Below the pieces are notes generated by a model. It was given only the letters and a program-made list of their open reading frames with translations, was not told the DNA's origin and searched no databases. Source: Anaerolineales bacterium (GTDB lineage Bacteria > Chloroflexota > Anaerolineae > Aggregatilineales > UBA2796). Taken from it: a stretch of 64,000 nt of DNA. The stretch lies in assembly GCA_015075625.1 (NCBI GenBank), contig JABTTZ010000001.1, positions 620,001 through 684,000 of the forward strand. Reading direction: 5' to 3'. A program made the position numbers and the translations under genes. Of the stretch, positions 26,717 through 35,073 are shown piece after piece; position 1 is the stretch's first letter; each line of letters starts with the position of its first letter.

Positions 26717-27703
26717 ATGCGCAAACGAAAATGGGTTCTCTATTGGGCATTAAATCCGGTTTACCTTGCCTTTGGGGTGGGGATTGTCGCTCTTTTTACG
26801 CTCAGCGGGATCGGCATCTGGGCATGGACACAAAACAAACCCGCTCCCCCCATACCCACTGTCTACAGAGCCGGTGGGGTGAGCGCCCCATCGCCTATCG
26901 GTGATGCTGTGATACCCTTTGCCGATGCGCTTAAAGGGGGGAGTTTGGCGGTGGCGCTTCCCGATGGCACGGTGCGCCGTTACACGCCAGATTACCCCAA
27001 TGGGTTGTCTCTTGCCGGGCTGCGCGGCGATCAGCCGTTCGTGGTGGGGGGCGATTGGGTCATTGCGCCCTGTGTCACGACAACGGCAAAGCTCTGTTGG
27101 GCAGACAATGTAGGGATGATCGACTCTCGTGCTACAGAGGGGATTCTTCCCGTCCTCAGCGCCGATCACAAGGCAATTTACAGCTATCTCCAAACGGGGA
27201 CAGGTTATATCTTGCAGCGCACCCCGTTGGAGGGTAGTGAGGTGGAATCGATATTGACGGTCACGCTGCCCGCCGCCCCCGCCCTTCCCGATCCGGCAAC
27301 GGGGCGGCTGCTCATTGTTGATCAACAAACACCTAAGAGCGCTGCCTTTTACACGGTTGACCCAAACTGCGTTGGGGATATGGCGTGCAGCGCCTCGGCA
27401 TGGCAAATCAAGGTGGTGGCGGGGGTGATTGAAGGGGTGGCATGGCATCCAAGCGCAACGGCAATTGCCTTCAGCGAACGGGCTTCGGGAACGATCTACG
27501 CCCTCAGCACCGCCAACGGGGCTATTTCGCCCCTCGTCACCGGCGTGTTGGGGGGAGCGTGGCAGCCCGCCTTCAGCCTTGATGGGACGCGCTTGGCGTT
27601 CCTTCGGGGGGATGGGCAGCTTGGCATACTCGATGTGGAAACCGGACGCTCAGGGCTGCTTCCTATTCTGGGAACGAGGTTTGTATGGCTGCCACCCTAC
27701 TAA
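26717..27703 (+). CDS. Membrane-anchored beta-propeller-like protein, unknown function
   Basis: I start at ATG 26717 (MRKRKW), preceded by GAGGATGGG. 328 residues: basic N-terminus, one membrane helix (VYLAFGVGIVALFTLSGIGIW) and an external domain of repeated short strands. The last part, WQPAFSLDGTRLAFLRGDG and ILDVETG, is a PD40/TolB-type propeller blade. The extracytoplasmic domain may bind protein or glycan. It overlaps the next gene by 19 bases and belongs to a three-gene set (26717-30016) of exported proteins. I do not recognise a specific family. Confidence 0.7.
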   Translation: MRKRKWVLYWALNPVYLAFGVGIVALFTLSGIGIWAWTQNKPAPPIPTVYRAGGVSAPSPIGDAVIPFADALKGGSLAVALPDGTVRRYTPDYPNGLSLAGLRGDQPFVVGGDWVIAPCVTTTAKLCWADNVGMIDSRATEGILPVLSADHKAIYSYLQTGTGYILQRTPLEGSEVESILTVTLPAAPALPDPATGRLLIVDQQTPKSAAFYTVDPNCVGDMACSASAWQIKVVAGVIEGVAWHPSATAIAFSERASGTIYALSTANGAISPLVTGVLGGAWQPAFSLDGTRLAFLRGDGQLGILDVETGRSGLLPILGTRFVWLPPY

Positions 27704-28572
27704 CCCTGCTAAGGCGCACCCTGCTCCGTACCCTATGCATAGGGATCGCTGCGACTGTGCCAGTCGTGAGTGGCGATCTGCGGGCGGGGCGTATCATGGC
27801 GGCGAAAGCGGCTGTTTGTTCCAGCGCCACACTAACCCTCGTCCCCCGCGAAGCAGTTTATGCCGATCTCGCCCACGCCCGCGAATGGAATGCCCTCTTT
27901 GCCCGCAAATCGCCCTACAGTAATGCGGTGGCGATAGATCGGCAGTTCTTAGGCACATCGGAGGCGCTTGATTATGTCTTTGCCCTTGCCGATGAGATTA
28001 TCTGTGCCGCGAAGGTTGTTGAGATTCCATCGTCCCTCCTTGCTGGTGTGCTTGCTGCCGCCCTTGATTTTGACTACAACGCCATTGATCGCTTTGTCGA
28101 TGGGGCAATTGCCTTCGGGTGGGGCGATCCCTTCACCGCCTTTGATGTCAGCGCGGGCTATGCCCAAGTTCACTATCTCCCCCTTCGGCGGACGCTTCTT
28201 TCTATGGGACGGGCGTTTTTTTCTTCAACGATTTATGAGGACTTTTACGATCTGATCATCGACGGCGATCAGGCAAACTATCTCCGTTCCGCCTCGCGTT
28301 CTACATTGGTAGGGATTCTTTCCGGGGCGGTCATGGTCCGCCATTACACTGATCTGCGCCTAAATGGACGATCCATGGCGACCTTAACGGCGACGGACAT
28401 GGCGCTCATCTGGACAGCATATCGCGGCGGGGTAAGCGAGACAGCGGCGGATCCAACGCGGAATTATCGGTGGGATGTAAGGCACTATCGCCATGCCGAT
28501 AACCCCTATCTCTTTGCCGATGCCTTGCTATCGCGCCCCTATTTTGTCTATTTTCAGGCAGTTATGCCCTAA
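27685..28572 (+). CDS. Secreted helical protein, perhaps lysozyme-like, unknown
   Basis: 295 residues overlapping the previous gene by 19 bases, with GAGG upstream of the ATG. The N-terminus has a hydrophobic signal (LLRTLCIGIAATVPVVSG). The middle reads IPSSLLAGVLAAALDFDYN and later FDVSAGYAQVHYLPLR. This order (a helix after 'IPxxLLAG', then a 'SxGxAQV' turn) recalls lysozyme-like transglycosylases, but the expected catalytic Glu after 'LLAGxL' is an Ala. If the relation is real the enzyme is inactive or divergent. The C-terminus is aromatic-rich. Function is unknown; the context is other exported proteins. Confidence 0.55.
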   Translation: MAATLLTLLRRTLLRTLCIGIAATVPVVSGDLRAGRIMAAKAAVCSSATLTLVPREAVYADLAHAREWNALFARKSPYSNAVAIDRQFLGTSEALDYVFALADEIICAAKVVEIPSSLLAGVLAAALDFDYNAIDRFVDGAIAFGWGDPFTAFDVSAGYAQVHYLPLRRTLLSMGRAFFSSTIYEDFYDLIIDGDQANYLRSASRSTLVGILSGAVMVRHYTDLRLNGRSMATLTATDMALIWTAYRGGVSETAADPTRNYRWDVRHYRHADNPYLFADALLSRPYFVYFQAVMP

Positions 28573-28606
28573 TTCTCTAAGTCGTTCATTTGCTACAATC
28601 CCCTCT

Positions 28607-30016
28607 ATGAAATCCTCTACTCAGCGTGCCTTTGATCGCCTGGATGTCGCCGCTGGCGGCGCGATGATGCTGCTTGTCCTGTTGATTGCATTCACCGTTC
28701 TCAGCGGTGATCATGCCGGAATCGTCTTATTGGAGCGCACCCCTACCGAGTCGCCCGCTGTGACGGAAGCGATTCGCGTCGTTTTTTCCGCTCCGCTGGA
28801 GGAAGCAAGCCTTACCGAACGATTCACCATCACCCCTGCCACCGAGGGAACGCTGCACCTCAATGGGGCTGTCCTCACCTTCACCCCAAGGCGGGCATGG
28901 CAAGCGGGCATCCCCTATACGGTACGCATCGGGATGGGCGTTCGGGCGCTGAATGGGCGGGCGTTGGTGCGTGAAGAACAGTGGTCGTTTACACCGCGCT
29001 CGCCCCGCCTTGTCTACCTTGCGCCTGCCGTCGCCGCTGATGCCGATGCGTTGAATGCCTTGTGGCTGATCGATCCAACGGCGAATGACTCCCCGCGCCG
29101 CCTTGCCGTTGGGGTGAACGAATTTCGCCCTAGCCCCGATGGATCGCGGATTGTTTTCGTCCGCGCCGGCGCAGGGGGCGTCTCCGATCTCTACGAACTG
29201 AGCATGGCGACGGGGGCAGTGCGGCAGGTGACAAACTGTGCGGCGGTGAGCGCCGCGTGCGGGGCGCCCAGTTGGCACCCCGATGGTGGACGGCTTGCCT
29301 ACGAACGGCGGGAGTTAAGCGCGGCTGTTCCCGAAACGGATCGGCGCTTTCCCCGTGCGTGGGCGGTTAATCTCCGCGACCTTGCCACTGCGCCGCTGCT
29401 GGATAACCCACTTTTCTTGGGCGGAACGCCTTTATGGTCGCCTGATGGAACACGCCTTGCCGTCTTTGACCTCTCTCAATCGGGAATCGTTATTTATGAG
29501 GTCAAGACAGGCACCGCGCAGACCATCCCCACCCTAGAGAGCGAATCAGGGTTATATGCCTTTGACCCCAGCGGACGCTATTTCATTTACCCCACTCTAA
29601 AAATGTTCGGCGGGCGCTTTACGACGCAGTTGGAATGGATTGATCTGACAGACCGCGCCGCCGGGATTAAAACTTTCAGCGGGGAAAACACACCGCCCAT
29701 AGAGGATCATCAACCCGCATGGCATCCCGATGGGCAGCGCTTTGCCTTCACGCGGCGGTATATGGACGGCTCTGGGGCAATGACCGCGCAGCTCTACATG
29801 ATGAATCCCTCAACGGGGGAGGTTGTGCCGCTCGTCGTTGACGCCCGCTACATTCACGGCGCAGAACAGTGGAGTCCGACGGGCGATCAGATTGTGTTCC
29901 AGCGCTTCGATCCCAACGATTCGGCTGCCGTGCCGGAAGTTTGGCTTTATACCCTAGAAGGGGGCGAACCGCGCCGCATCGTGCGGGGGGGATTTTTTCC
30001 GATGTGGCTGCCATAA
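28607..30016 (+). CDS. Membrane-anchored Ig-like (Big_5) and TolB-type propeller protein
   Basis: I start at ATG 28607 (MKSSTQRAFDRLD), not at the longer frame from 28493 that would overlap the previous gene. 469 residues: a membrane helix at about 17-38 (GGAMMLLVLLIAFTVLSG), a Big_5/SbsA-type Ig domain at about 50-140 (VVFSAPLEE, FTITPATEG, TFTPRRAW, PYTVRIG), then at least five PD40 blades (FRPSPDGSRIVFV, WHPDGGRLAY, WSPDGTRLAVF, WHPDGQRFAFTR, WSPTGDQIVFQ). The protein would sit on the outer face of the membrane and bind a partner. TACAAT lies nine bases upstream of the ATG. Confidence 0.75.
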   Translation: MKSSTQRAFDRLDVAAGGAMMLLVLLIAFTVLSGDHAGIVLLERTPTESPAVTEAIRVVFSAPLEEASLTERFTITPATEGTLHLNGAVLTFTPRRAWQAGIPYTVRIGMGVRALNGRALVREEQWSFTPRSPRLVYLAPAVAADADALNALWLIDPTANDSPRRLAVGVNEFRPSPDGSRIVFVRAGAGGVSDLYELSMATGAVRQVTNCAAVSAACGAPSWHPDGGRLAYERRELSAAVPETDRRFPRAWAVNLRDLATAPLLDNPLFLGGTPLWSPDGTRLAVFDLSQSGIVIYEVKTGTAQTIPTLESESGLYAFDPSGRYFIYPTLKMFGGRFTTQLEWIDLTDRAAGIKTFSGENTPPIEDHQPAWHPDGQRFAFTRRYMDGSGAMTAQLYMMNPSTGEVVPLVVDARYIHGAEQWSPTGDQIVFQRFDPNDSAAVPEVWLYTLEGGEPRRIVRGGFFPMWLP

Positions 30017-30364
30017 GTGCCATAGAATGAATCACTCACCTTACGCACAGCCCCTCACCCCCTAGCCCGCGCAGCGGGAGAGGTGAGATTTTCTTTCGGA
30101 GGGGCGCTGCCCCTCCCCACCCTTTTATACAGCTAATCTCAGAGAGAATCACATTGTTTGGGTAAGATAAATGAATCAGGCTGCCGGACTTATGGTAGCC
30201 TATGGCGCATTGTCTATCCGTTTAGCAAACCGTAAACGGTTCATCACGAACTTATAACAGTCTCCCAAAAGTAGGTCGCAAATGATCCCCAAATGGTGGT
30301 TAGGGCGATCCGTCTAATCCCCGAATGGGTGTACGATCCACGAAGATAGGAGGAAGGGTACACC
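30017..30364. repeat. Gap with family C repeat and the leader of the WXG100 operon
   Basis: 30034-30160 is a family C element (CTTACGCACAGCCCCTCACC ... CAGCTAATCTCAGAGAG), the inverted counterpart of 43932-44083. Further down is the inverted repeat CCGTTTA/TAAACGG (about 30219-30240). At 30348-30353 lies a strong AGGAGG site, 11 bases before the ATG at 30365. No clear promoter boxes were found. Confidence 0.5.
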
Positions 30365-31450
30365 ATGTCGGCACGGAAAATTCAAGCGGATTACGAAAAA
30401 CTCACAGCGATCTCGTCGCTCTTCAAACGGCGGGTGGAGCAGACCCGCAATTTAACAGCGGCGCTGACCAAGATCACACAAGGGCTATCCGAAGGTGGGT
30501 GGATTGGTGAAGGAGGAGTACGCTACCAAAAAGAGATGGGCGATCTCGTTTTCCCTGCGCTTAAGAGGCTTCAAGCCGTCCTTGAGGAAGGGGCAAACGC
30601 TACCCAGAAAATTGCCCAAGCCTTTCAAGAGGCAGAGGAGGACGCCGGGCGGCTCTTTAAGGGAGAGGGCATAGGGATGTTAGGGCGGCTGCCTTCGGCG
30701 GCAAACCTGACGGGCGATAGCTTCACCACCGAGACGAAAGATGCCGTTGGCGGTTTGTTCACATGGAATACGCAAGCCACACTTACCAGCAGGATTCCCA
30801 ATGTGGTGAATACGATCACGGCATCCACCGCCGGAAATGCACTGATCACGAGCATTACCAACGCGGGCATGAAATTCACGCTCCCTGGTGGCACAGTGTT
30901 GGGGGATGTCAATGCCTCAAACGCGAAATCATGGACGGTGAACTTTGCCGATCTAGACAGTGCCTCTGGAACAACCTACTTCGGGTCTAGGACGATCTCG
31001 ATTTCCACATCGCGGTTTACCATGCCGGGAAATACCACGATGTTTGCACGCACGCTTATTCACGAAATGCAGCACGCTTATGATAGCAATCAGGGGCGGA
31101 CGCAAGTCCCTGTGATCAACAGCTATGCCATTCCCAATGCCGGGGCGCTTACTCAACTTCAGACGAAGATTCAAGCGCAGGTGCAAGCAGCAGTGAATAC
31201 GGAAATCCGAGCGCATACCCGTGAGTATGCCCTGCGCGATGGCATTGCCTACGACGAGACGAACGCTTTCAACACCGCGAATACGAAGTATATTTTGAAG
31301 GATCGCGGGTATGGCAGTGTTTATGAAGCCCAACATAACGAGAAGTTCAAGCAGGCGTACAAGCAAAACCCTGCCAACGGCTTGTACAAAGTGAAAGTCC
31401 GGGCGGGTGTGGGCGGCGCGGTGGACATTCAAATAACCAAGGTGAAGTAG
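30365..31450 (+). CDS. WXG100 domain fused to HExxH metallopeptidase-like toxin domain (putative T7SS effector)
   Basis: 361 residues. Residues 1-100 form two long helices with the WXG turn at Trp46-Ile47-Gly48 (GGWIGEGG), as in WXG100/ESAT-6 substrates of type VII secretion. A Gly/Ala-rich linker follows, then a domain from about 165 with the zinc-binding motif HEMQH (His233, Glu234, His237) after FARTLI; Glu280 or Glu287 in NTEIRAHTREYAL may be the third ligand. There is no Sec signal. Known polymorphic toxins of T7SS share this N-terminal trafficking plus C-terminal toxin plan. No YxxxD/E motif follows the WXG domain. A 158-residue gene follows after 10 bases. The EccC-like motor 13 kb away is the candidate exporter. 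The role (antibacterial toxin, processing protease or host-directed) is unknown. Confidence 0.8.
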   Translation: MSARKIQADYEKLTAISSLFKRRVEQTRNLTAALTKITQGLSEGGWIGEGGVRYQKEMGDLVFPALKRLQAVLEEGANATQKIAQAFQEAEEDAGRLFKGEGIGMLGRLPSAANLTGDSFTTETKDAVGGLFTWNTQATLTSRIPNVVNTITASTAGNALITSITNAGMKFTLPGGTVLGDVNASNAKSWTVNFADLDSASGTTYFGSRTISISTSRFTMPGNTTMFARTLIHEMQHAYDSNQGRTQVPVINSYAIPNAGALTQLQTKIQAQVQAAVNTEIRAHTREYALRDGIAYDETNAFNTANTKYILKDRGYGSVYEAQHNEKFKQAYKQNPANGLYKVKVRAGVGGAVDIQITKVK

Positions 31451-31460
31451 GAGAACAGGC

Positions 31461-31937
31461 ATGGCAACCTTAGAGATGATGGCAATTCCCGTTGGGGTTG
31501 ATGTGACTCAGTTTAGTAGTGATGGACTGACCTTTGATTATCCCAGTGAGGCGTTGATCGCTGAATTCCCCGACCCAGAGACACCGGCGATGGCGATCAT
31601 CGTGGAGACAGAGACAGATGATGATGTGCAAATTGACCTGACCTTTGAGCCATTGGGGGAACAAACAGCCCGTGAGCGAGCAGAGACAGTTTACAAAGCT
31701 GGCGCGGATGACGATCCAAACGATCAGCATGTGCCGCCATTTCCACTCATGCTTGGTGGGCTAGAAGGCTGGCGGACGCGCAAATTGTTTTATGATGGGG
31801 CCGTGTTAGTGATCGATACGACGTTTGTTGATACAGCCGGGGGGCGCTATGCCATCGAATTGGCAGCCCCGCCGGACGTTTATGCCCAATACCAGTGGGT
31901 GCTTGATCTTATGCTACAGACAATGGCTTTTGCCTAA
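31461..31937 (+). CDS. Small acidic partner of the WXG100-metallopeptidase protein (possible immunity or chaperone)
   Basis: 158 residues, acidic, no signal or membrane segment; AGGAG 7 bases before the ATG. The sequence begins with a strand region (FSSDGLTFDYP), followed by PETPAMAIIVETETDDD, a helix with TARERAETVYKAG, then paired strands (GLEGWRTRKLFYDGAVLVID, GGRYAIELAAP) and a final helix with VLDLMLQTM. This order resembles the PsbP/DcrB (DUF1795-like) fold, known for Eag chaperones of T6SS effectors; it is my reading of a pattern, not a match. The tight pairing with a predicted toxin is the main reason to propose an immunity or effector-chaperone role. Confidence 0.65.
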   Translation: MATLEMMAIPVGVDVTQFSSDGLTFDYPSEALIAEFPDPETPAMAIIVETETDDDVQIDLTFEPLGEQTARERAETVYKAGADDDPNDQHVPPFPLMLGGLEGWRTRKLFYDGAVLVIDTTFVDTAGGRYAIELAAPPDVYAQYQWVLDLMLQTMAFA

Positions 31938-31986
31938 ACGTCTTCGTTGGCACTACCCCATTTGCCAAAGGGGGTGATTGCGCAGT

Positions 31987-32007
31987 GGGCGATCTTAGGG
32001 ATCGCCC
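31987..32007. terminator. Probable bidirectional terminator between convergent genes
   Basis: GGGCGATC (31987-31994), loop TTAGG, GATCGCCC (32000-32007), followed by TTATT. It lies between the convergent effector-partner and cupin genes. Confidence 0.45.
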
Positions 32008-32033
32008 TTATTGGCAGCGCCCCTTGTATCCTA

Positions 32034-32534
32034 TCACCCCTCAGTGGTGGGCGGTGGTCCCATCGTTTCTGTGCCATAGGCTTTTAAGCTGGCGACAATC
32101 ATCTCCACATTGGGCGGGGCAGTAGGCGGCGGTGGCAGCGTTAGACGGAGGGCAGGTTCGCCCGTCTCGAAAAACCAATTGTCAAGTCCGGCAGGTGTGC
32201 CAACGCCAAACCAGCGTGCCGTTTCTGAAAGGATTTGGAAGGTGTGCGGTACATGGCGTGGGATGTAAACAAACGTGCCGGGTCCCCCAATACGGCTTTC
32301 CGTCCCGGTGATGAAGCGGATTTCCCCTTCAAGGACAAACCAGAGTTCATCCTCATGAGTGTGGGCGTGCAAAGGAACAGCCATATTCCGATCAGCCAGA
32401 CCCTCCAGCGCCCAAAACTGTCCGCCTGTTTCTGTTCCTAACGCCTTAAAGGTCAGCAGCGCTCCAAGATGCCAGAGCGCCCGCCCCTGTGTGCCGTTAA
32501 GTACAATTGCCCTGAGTTGTTTTTCGTCCATCAT
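32034..32534 (-). CDS. Cupin-fold protein
   Basis: 166 residues, a single cupin. Motif 1 is HAHTHEDELWFVLEG, giving the two His and the Glu of the metal site with canonical spacing. Motif 2 is GTFVYIPRHVPHTF with the last His. The active metal is not known. The family includes quercetin dioxygenase-like and sugar-binding members, and the substrate cannot be predicted. The start ATG at 32534 has GAGGAG 8 bases upstream (a second ATG follows directly). It is cytoplasmic and convergent with the WXG100 operon. Confidence 0.82.
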   Translation of the reverse strand: MMDEKQLRAIVLNGTQGRALWHLGALLTFKALGTETGGQFWALEGLADRNMAVPLHAHTHEDELWFVLEGEIRFITGTESRIGGPGTFVYIPRHVPHTFQILSETARWFGVGTPAGLDNWFFETGEPALRLTLPPPPTAPPNVEMIVASLKAYGTETMGPPPTTEG

Positions 32535-32974
32535 CTCACATGCTCCTCGGTGGAATGTATTGAGATGATCATAGGGGATGTGGGCTGAGAAAAAATCGGG
32601 GATACCCCCTATTTATACCCCCTATTTTGATCGGGTTACGTGTACGCTGGCGACCTCACCCCCTAGCCCTAGCCCCCCTCAGCCCTTCGTAGAAGAGGGG
32701 AAATTAGGGTCTGTTGACGTTTTTGGTTCAGAACCCCTATCCCCCCTGATCCTTTCCCCGCTTGCAGGGAAAGGGGGAGAGAGTTCTTCTCTCTGTTTAC
32801 GGGGTGGGGGTCAGGGTTTTCAAGCCCCAAAGGGGTGGCTGCTTTCAGCCCGCTGCTTTAGCGGCGGCGGTCACGGACGGCGATGGGCGCAATGCCTAGC
32901 GCCCCTACGGGGGTTACACTGTCAATGACGATAGGGTACACCGTTCAATGGCATAAGCCCTGTCGTTTTTAGGC
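32535..32974. repeat. Intergenic repeat cluster (families B, A and E)
   Basis: No gene is seen. 32725-32785 is family B (GAACCCCTATCCCCCC, then TTTCCCCGCTTGCAGGGAAA). 32818-32867 is family A (AAGCCCCAAAGGGGTGGCTG then CCCGCTGCTTTAGCGGCGG). 32884-32912 is family E (GGGCGC...GCGCCCCTACG). The promoter of the cupin gene must lie in 32540-32620. Confidence 0.6.
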
Positions 32975-34642
32975 TTAATTTTCCTCAAGACTGGTGCTAA
33001 GTTTTCCACTTGCCGAAAATGCGGCGATCTCCGCTCGGCTGCGAAGGTTTAGTTTTTCTAGCACATGGCTCACATGATGTTCGACGGTTTTTGGGCTTAT
33101 GACCAACCGCGCAGCAATATCGCGGTTGGTCAGCCCTTGTGTGATCAACCCAACGATCTCTAGCTCTCGTCGGGTGAGTATGTTCGGTGTACGAGGCAGC
33201 GCCCCACGCCCAATGCCAAGTTCGCGGAGCAACTGGGCAGCCTCAGCCATCTCTTGTTCAGCCCCCACCCGTTCAAAGGTTGCTAACGCCCCTTTTGCCC
33301 AGGCAATAGCACCCGCCGGATCGTCTATTTGGAGGGTCTGCGCCATCCTCAACCTAACCTGACCCGCAAGCAGAGATTGTTCGTAAAACTGCAAATGATC
33401 CAGCGCCCGATTAAAACTTACTTTTGCCGCCCCAAAATCGCCACGGTGAAGGCTTACCCGCCCTTTGATAAATTCGATTTGTGCTGTGAATAAGGGGCTT
33501 TGCGCCTGTGCTGCCATTGCGACAAGGTGTGCGACAAGGCGTTGAACGCCGGCATAATCGCCAAGCCTCAACAAGACTTCAACAAGCAGCAGCAAGGCAG
33601 GAAGATGGTGAAGGGTAAACGATGCGGAATCGGGAACGGCTAATTCCAACATCGCTTTGGCAAGGGCTGTTTTCCCTTTTTGTAGCCACAGTCGGGCAAG
33701 AGGAACGACAGCAACGGAATGATCCTCCATACCTTGAAGCATGACCTCCGCCTCCTCAAATTTCCCCTGCGAGACTCGCAAATCTGCCAATTTGATGATG
33801 GCGTGAATACGCAGCCCTTTATGACCGCGCTCAAATGCATGAATGGCATCTATTAGGGCAGTTTCAGCATCCTGCCATCGTCCCAAGGCAGTCATCAACC
33901 CGCCATATGCCGTCCGGCAGTAGGCAGACAGAAAGAAACAGCTATACTGTTCAGCAAACGCGGCGGCGCGGCGACACCACAAATCACTGCGAGTCACATC
34001 ACCGGCAATCTCGCAGGTGGAGAGCATGAAACAAAAAATTTCGCTGATGATGGTGAACTCAGTGACCTCCCCGCCAGTCGCCATGGTCATCGCTTCGTCC
34101 AAACGAGCCATGCCCTCGCCCACCTGACCTAGCGTAACGAGTCCTTGTCCATGTAATGCCAACCCAAAGGCTTCAAGGTTGCTGTTCTTGAACTGCTGAG
34201 CCGCCGCGGTTGTTTGGGCTGCAATATCAACCAATTCGTGGGGGGGGGACACCACCGAGGCACGTAAAATGACGAACCACGCTTGTTCCAAACTAGCGGG
34301 CAATAACACAAGGAGTTGTTCAGCGCGGGCGAACCATCCTTGCATTGCCGGGACGTTCGCGCTTAGAAAAAGTTGTTCCCGTGCTAGCCAACAGGCAATC
34401 AGCGCCGCCTGCCCAACAGACCCGCTCCTTTTAAACCCCATATAGGCGAGGGTGCGCTGATGATGAGCCGCCTCAATTTCATTCAGCCACCAAAGGGCAA
34501 TCCCAAGCCCATCGTGAGCTTCAGGCATCTCGGACATTTCTAACACATGTTCAAAGGCGGCTTTAGCCTCAGCCCAAGCGGCTCTTTTCAAGGCGGCTAC
34601 CCCTGCGGTCAGATAATCTTGGGCGGTTTTTGTGTCTGACAT
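32975..34642 (-). CDS. TPR-containing LuxR-family transcriptional regulator
   Basis: 555 residues. Residues 1-470 are helical hairpins of TPR type (for example AAWAEAKAAFEHVLEMSEMP, EAHDGLGIALWWLNEIEAA and later FGAAKVSFNRALDHL). The C-terminal 65 residues are a LuxR/GerE helix-turn-helix: LTRRELEIVGLITQGLTNRD, IAARLVISPKTVEHHVSHV and LEKLNLRSRAE. There is no ATPase domain, so it is a shortened relative of the MalT/LAL architecture. It probably binds DNA as a dimer, with the TPR part sensing a partner. The gene stands alone. Start ATG 34642. Confidence 0.87.
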   Translation of the reverse strand: MSDTKTAQDYLTAGVAALKRAAWAEAKAAFEHVLEMSEMPEAHDGLGIALWWLNEIEAAHHQRTLAYMGFKRSGSVGQAALIACWLAREQLFLSANVPAMQGWFARAEQLLVLLPASLEQAWFVILRASVVSPPHELVDIAAQTTAAAQQFKNSNLEAFGLALHGQGLVTLGQVGEGMARLDEAMTMATGGEVTEFTIISEIFCFMLSTCEIAGDVTRSDLWCRRAAAFAEQYSCFFLSAYCRTAYGGLMTALGRWQDAETALIDAIHAFERGHKGLRIHAIIKLADLRVSQGKFEEAEVMLQGMEDHSVAVVPLARLWLQKGKTALAKAMLELAVPDSASFTLHHLPALLLLVEVLLRLGDYAGVQRLVAHLVAMAAQAQSPLFTAQIEFIKGRVSLHRGDFGAAKVSFNRALDHLQFYEQSLLAGQVRLRMAQTLQIDDPAGAIAWAKGALATFERVGAEQEMAEAAQLLRELGIGRGALPRTPNILTRRELEIVGLITQGLTNRDIAARLVISPKTVEHHVSHVLEKLNLRSRAEIAAFSASGKLSTSLEEN

Positions 34643-35073
34643 AGCCTATCCTGAACTTACGAATGGGCAAGGTTACCTGTCCTAATTATAGGCTGCTGAT
34701 CCCCTACGGGATCGCTTATGATCCCGACGCTAAAAGGCTTGTCTGGTAAGGAAAAGAAGGTGTCGCCGATGGACAATCCAAGCCAACAACGAAAGGATTG
34801 AACCATGGATAGGGCTACCTTCTTCACCGAATTATAGGCGTAGAGGTTACGTCATTGCCCTCATCCCCCCTACCCACCTTCTTCCTTCGGGAGAAGGGGA
34901 ATCTCATCTTTGAGGAGGCGTCCCCCTCGCCCGCAGCATTTCTCCCCTTTCCCTGTGTAGGGGGAAAGGGGGTAGGGGAATAGGGGTTCTTTAGAAATCA
35001 CTAGGGTGAGATACTAATTCCCGAACACGCTTTTTAACGGTGGGTCATGGCGCAGACGCGCTGTAGCGCATCC
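34643..35073. repeat. Gap with small hairpins and repeat families D, B and E
   Basis: After a hairpin GATCCC/GGGATC near 34696-34711, 34836-34950 resembles family D (GTTACGTCATTGCCCTCATC then CTTCCTTCGGGAGAAGGGG). 34950-35006 is reversed family B (GAATAGGGGTTCTTTAGAAA). The family E hairpin at 35049-35081 runs into the end of lipB. A ten-codon frame at 34804 (MDRATFFTEL) after AAAGGA is too short to call a gene. Confidence 0.5.

Noticed and set aside
30017-30364. Possible small RNA before the WXG100 gene
   Set aside because: Apart from a family C repeat and one inverted repeat there is no promoter plus terminator pair to support an RNA gene.
34804-34836. Ten-codon frame MDRATFFTEL after AAAGGA
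   Set aside because: Too short and unsupported. It might be the start of a lost gene, but nothing downstream continues it.
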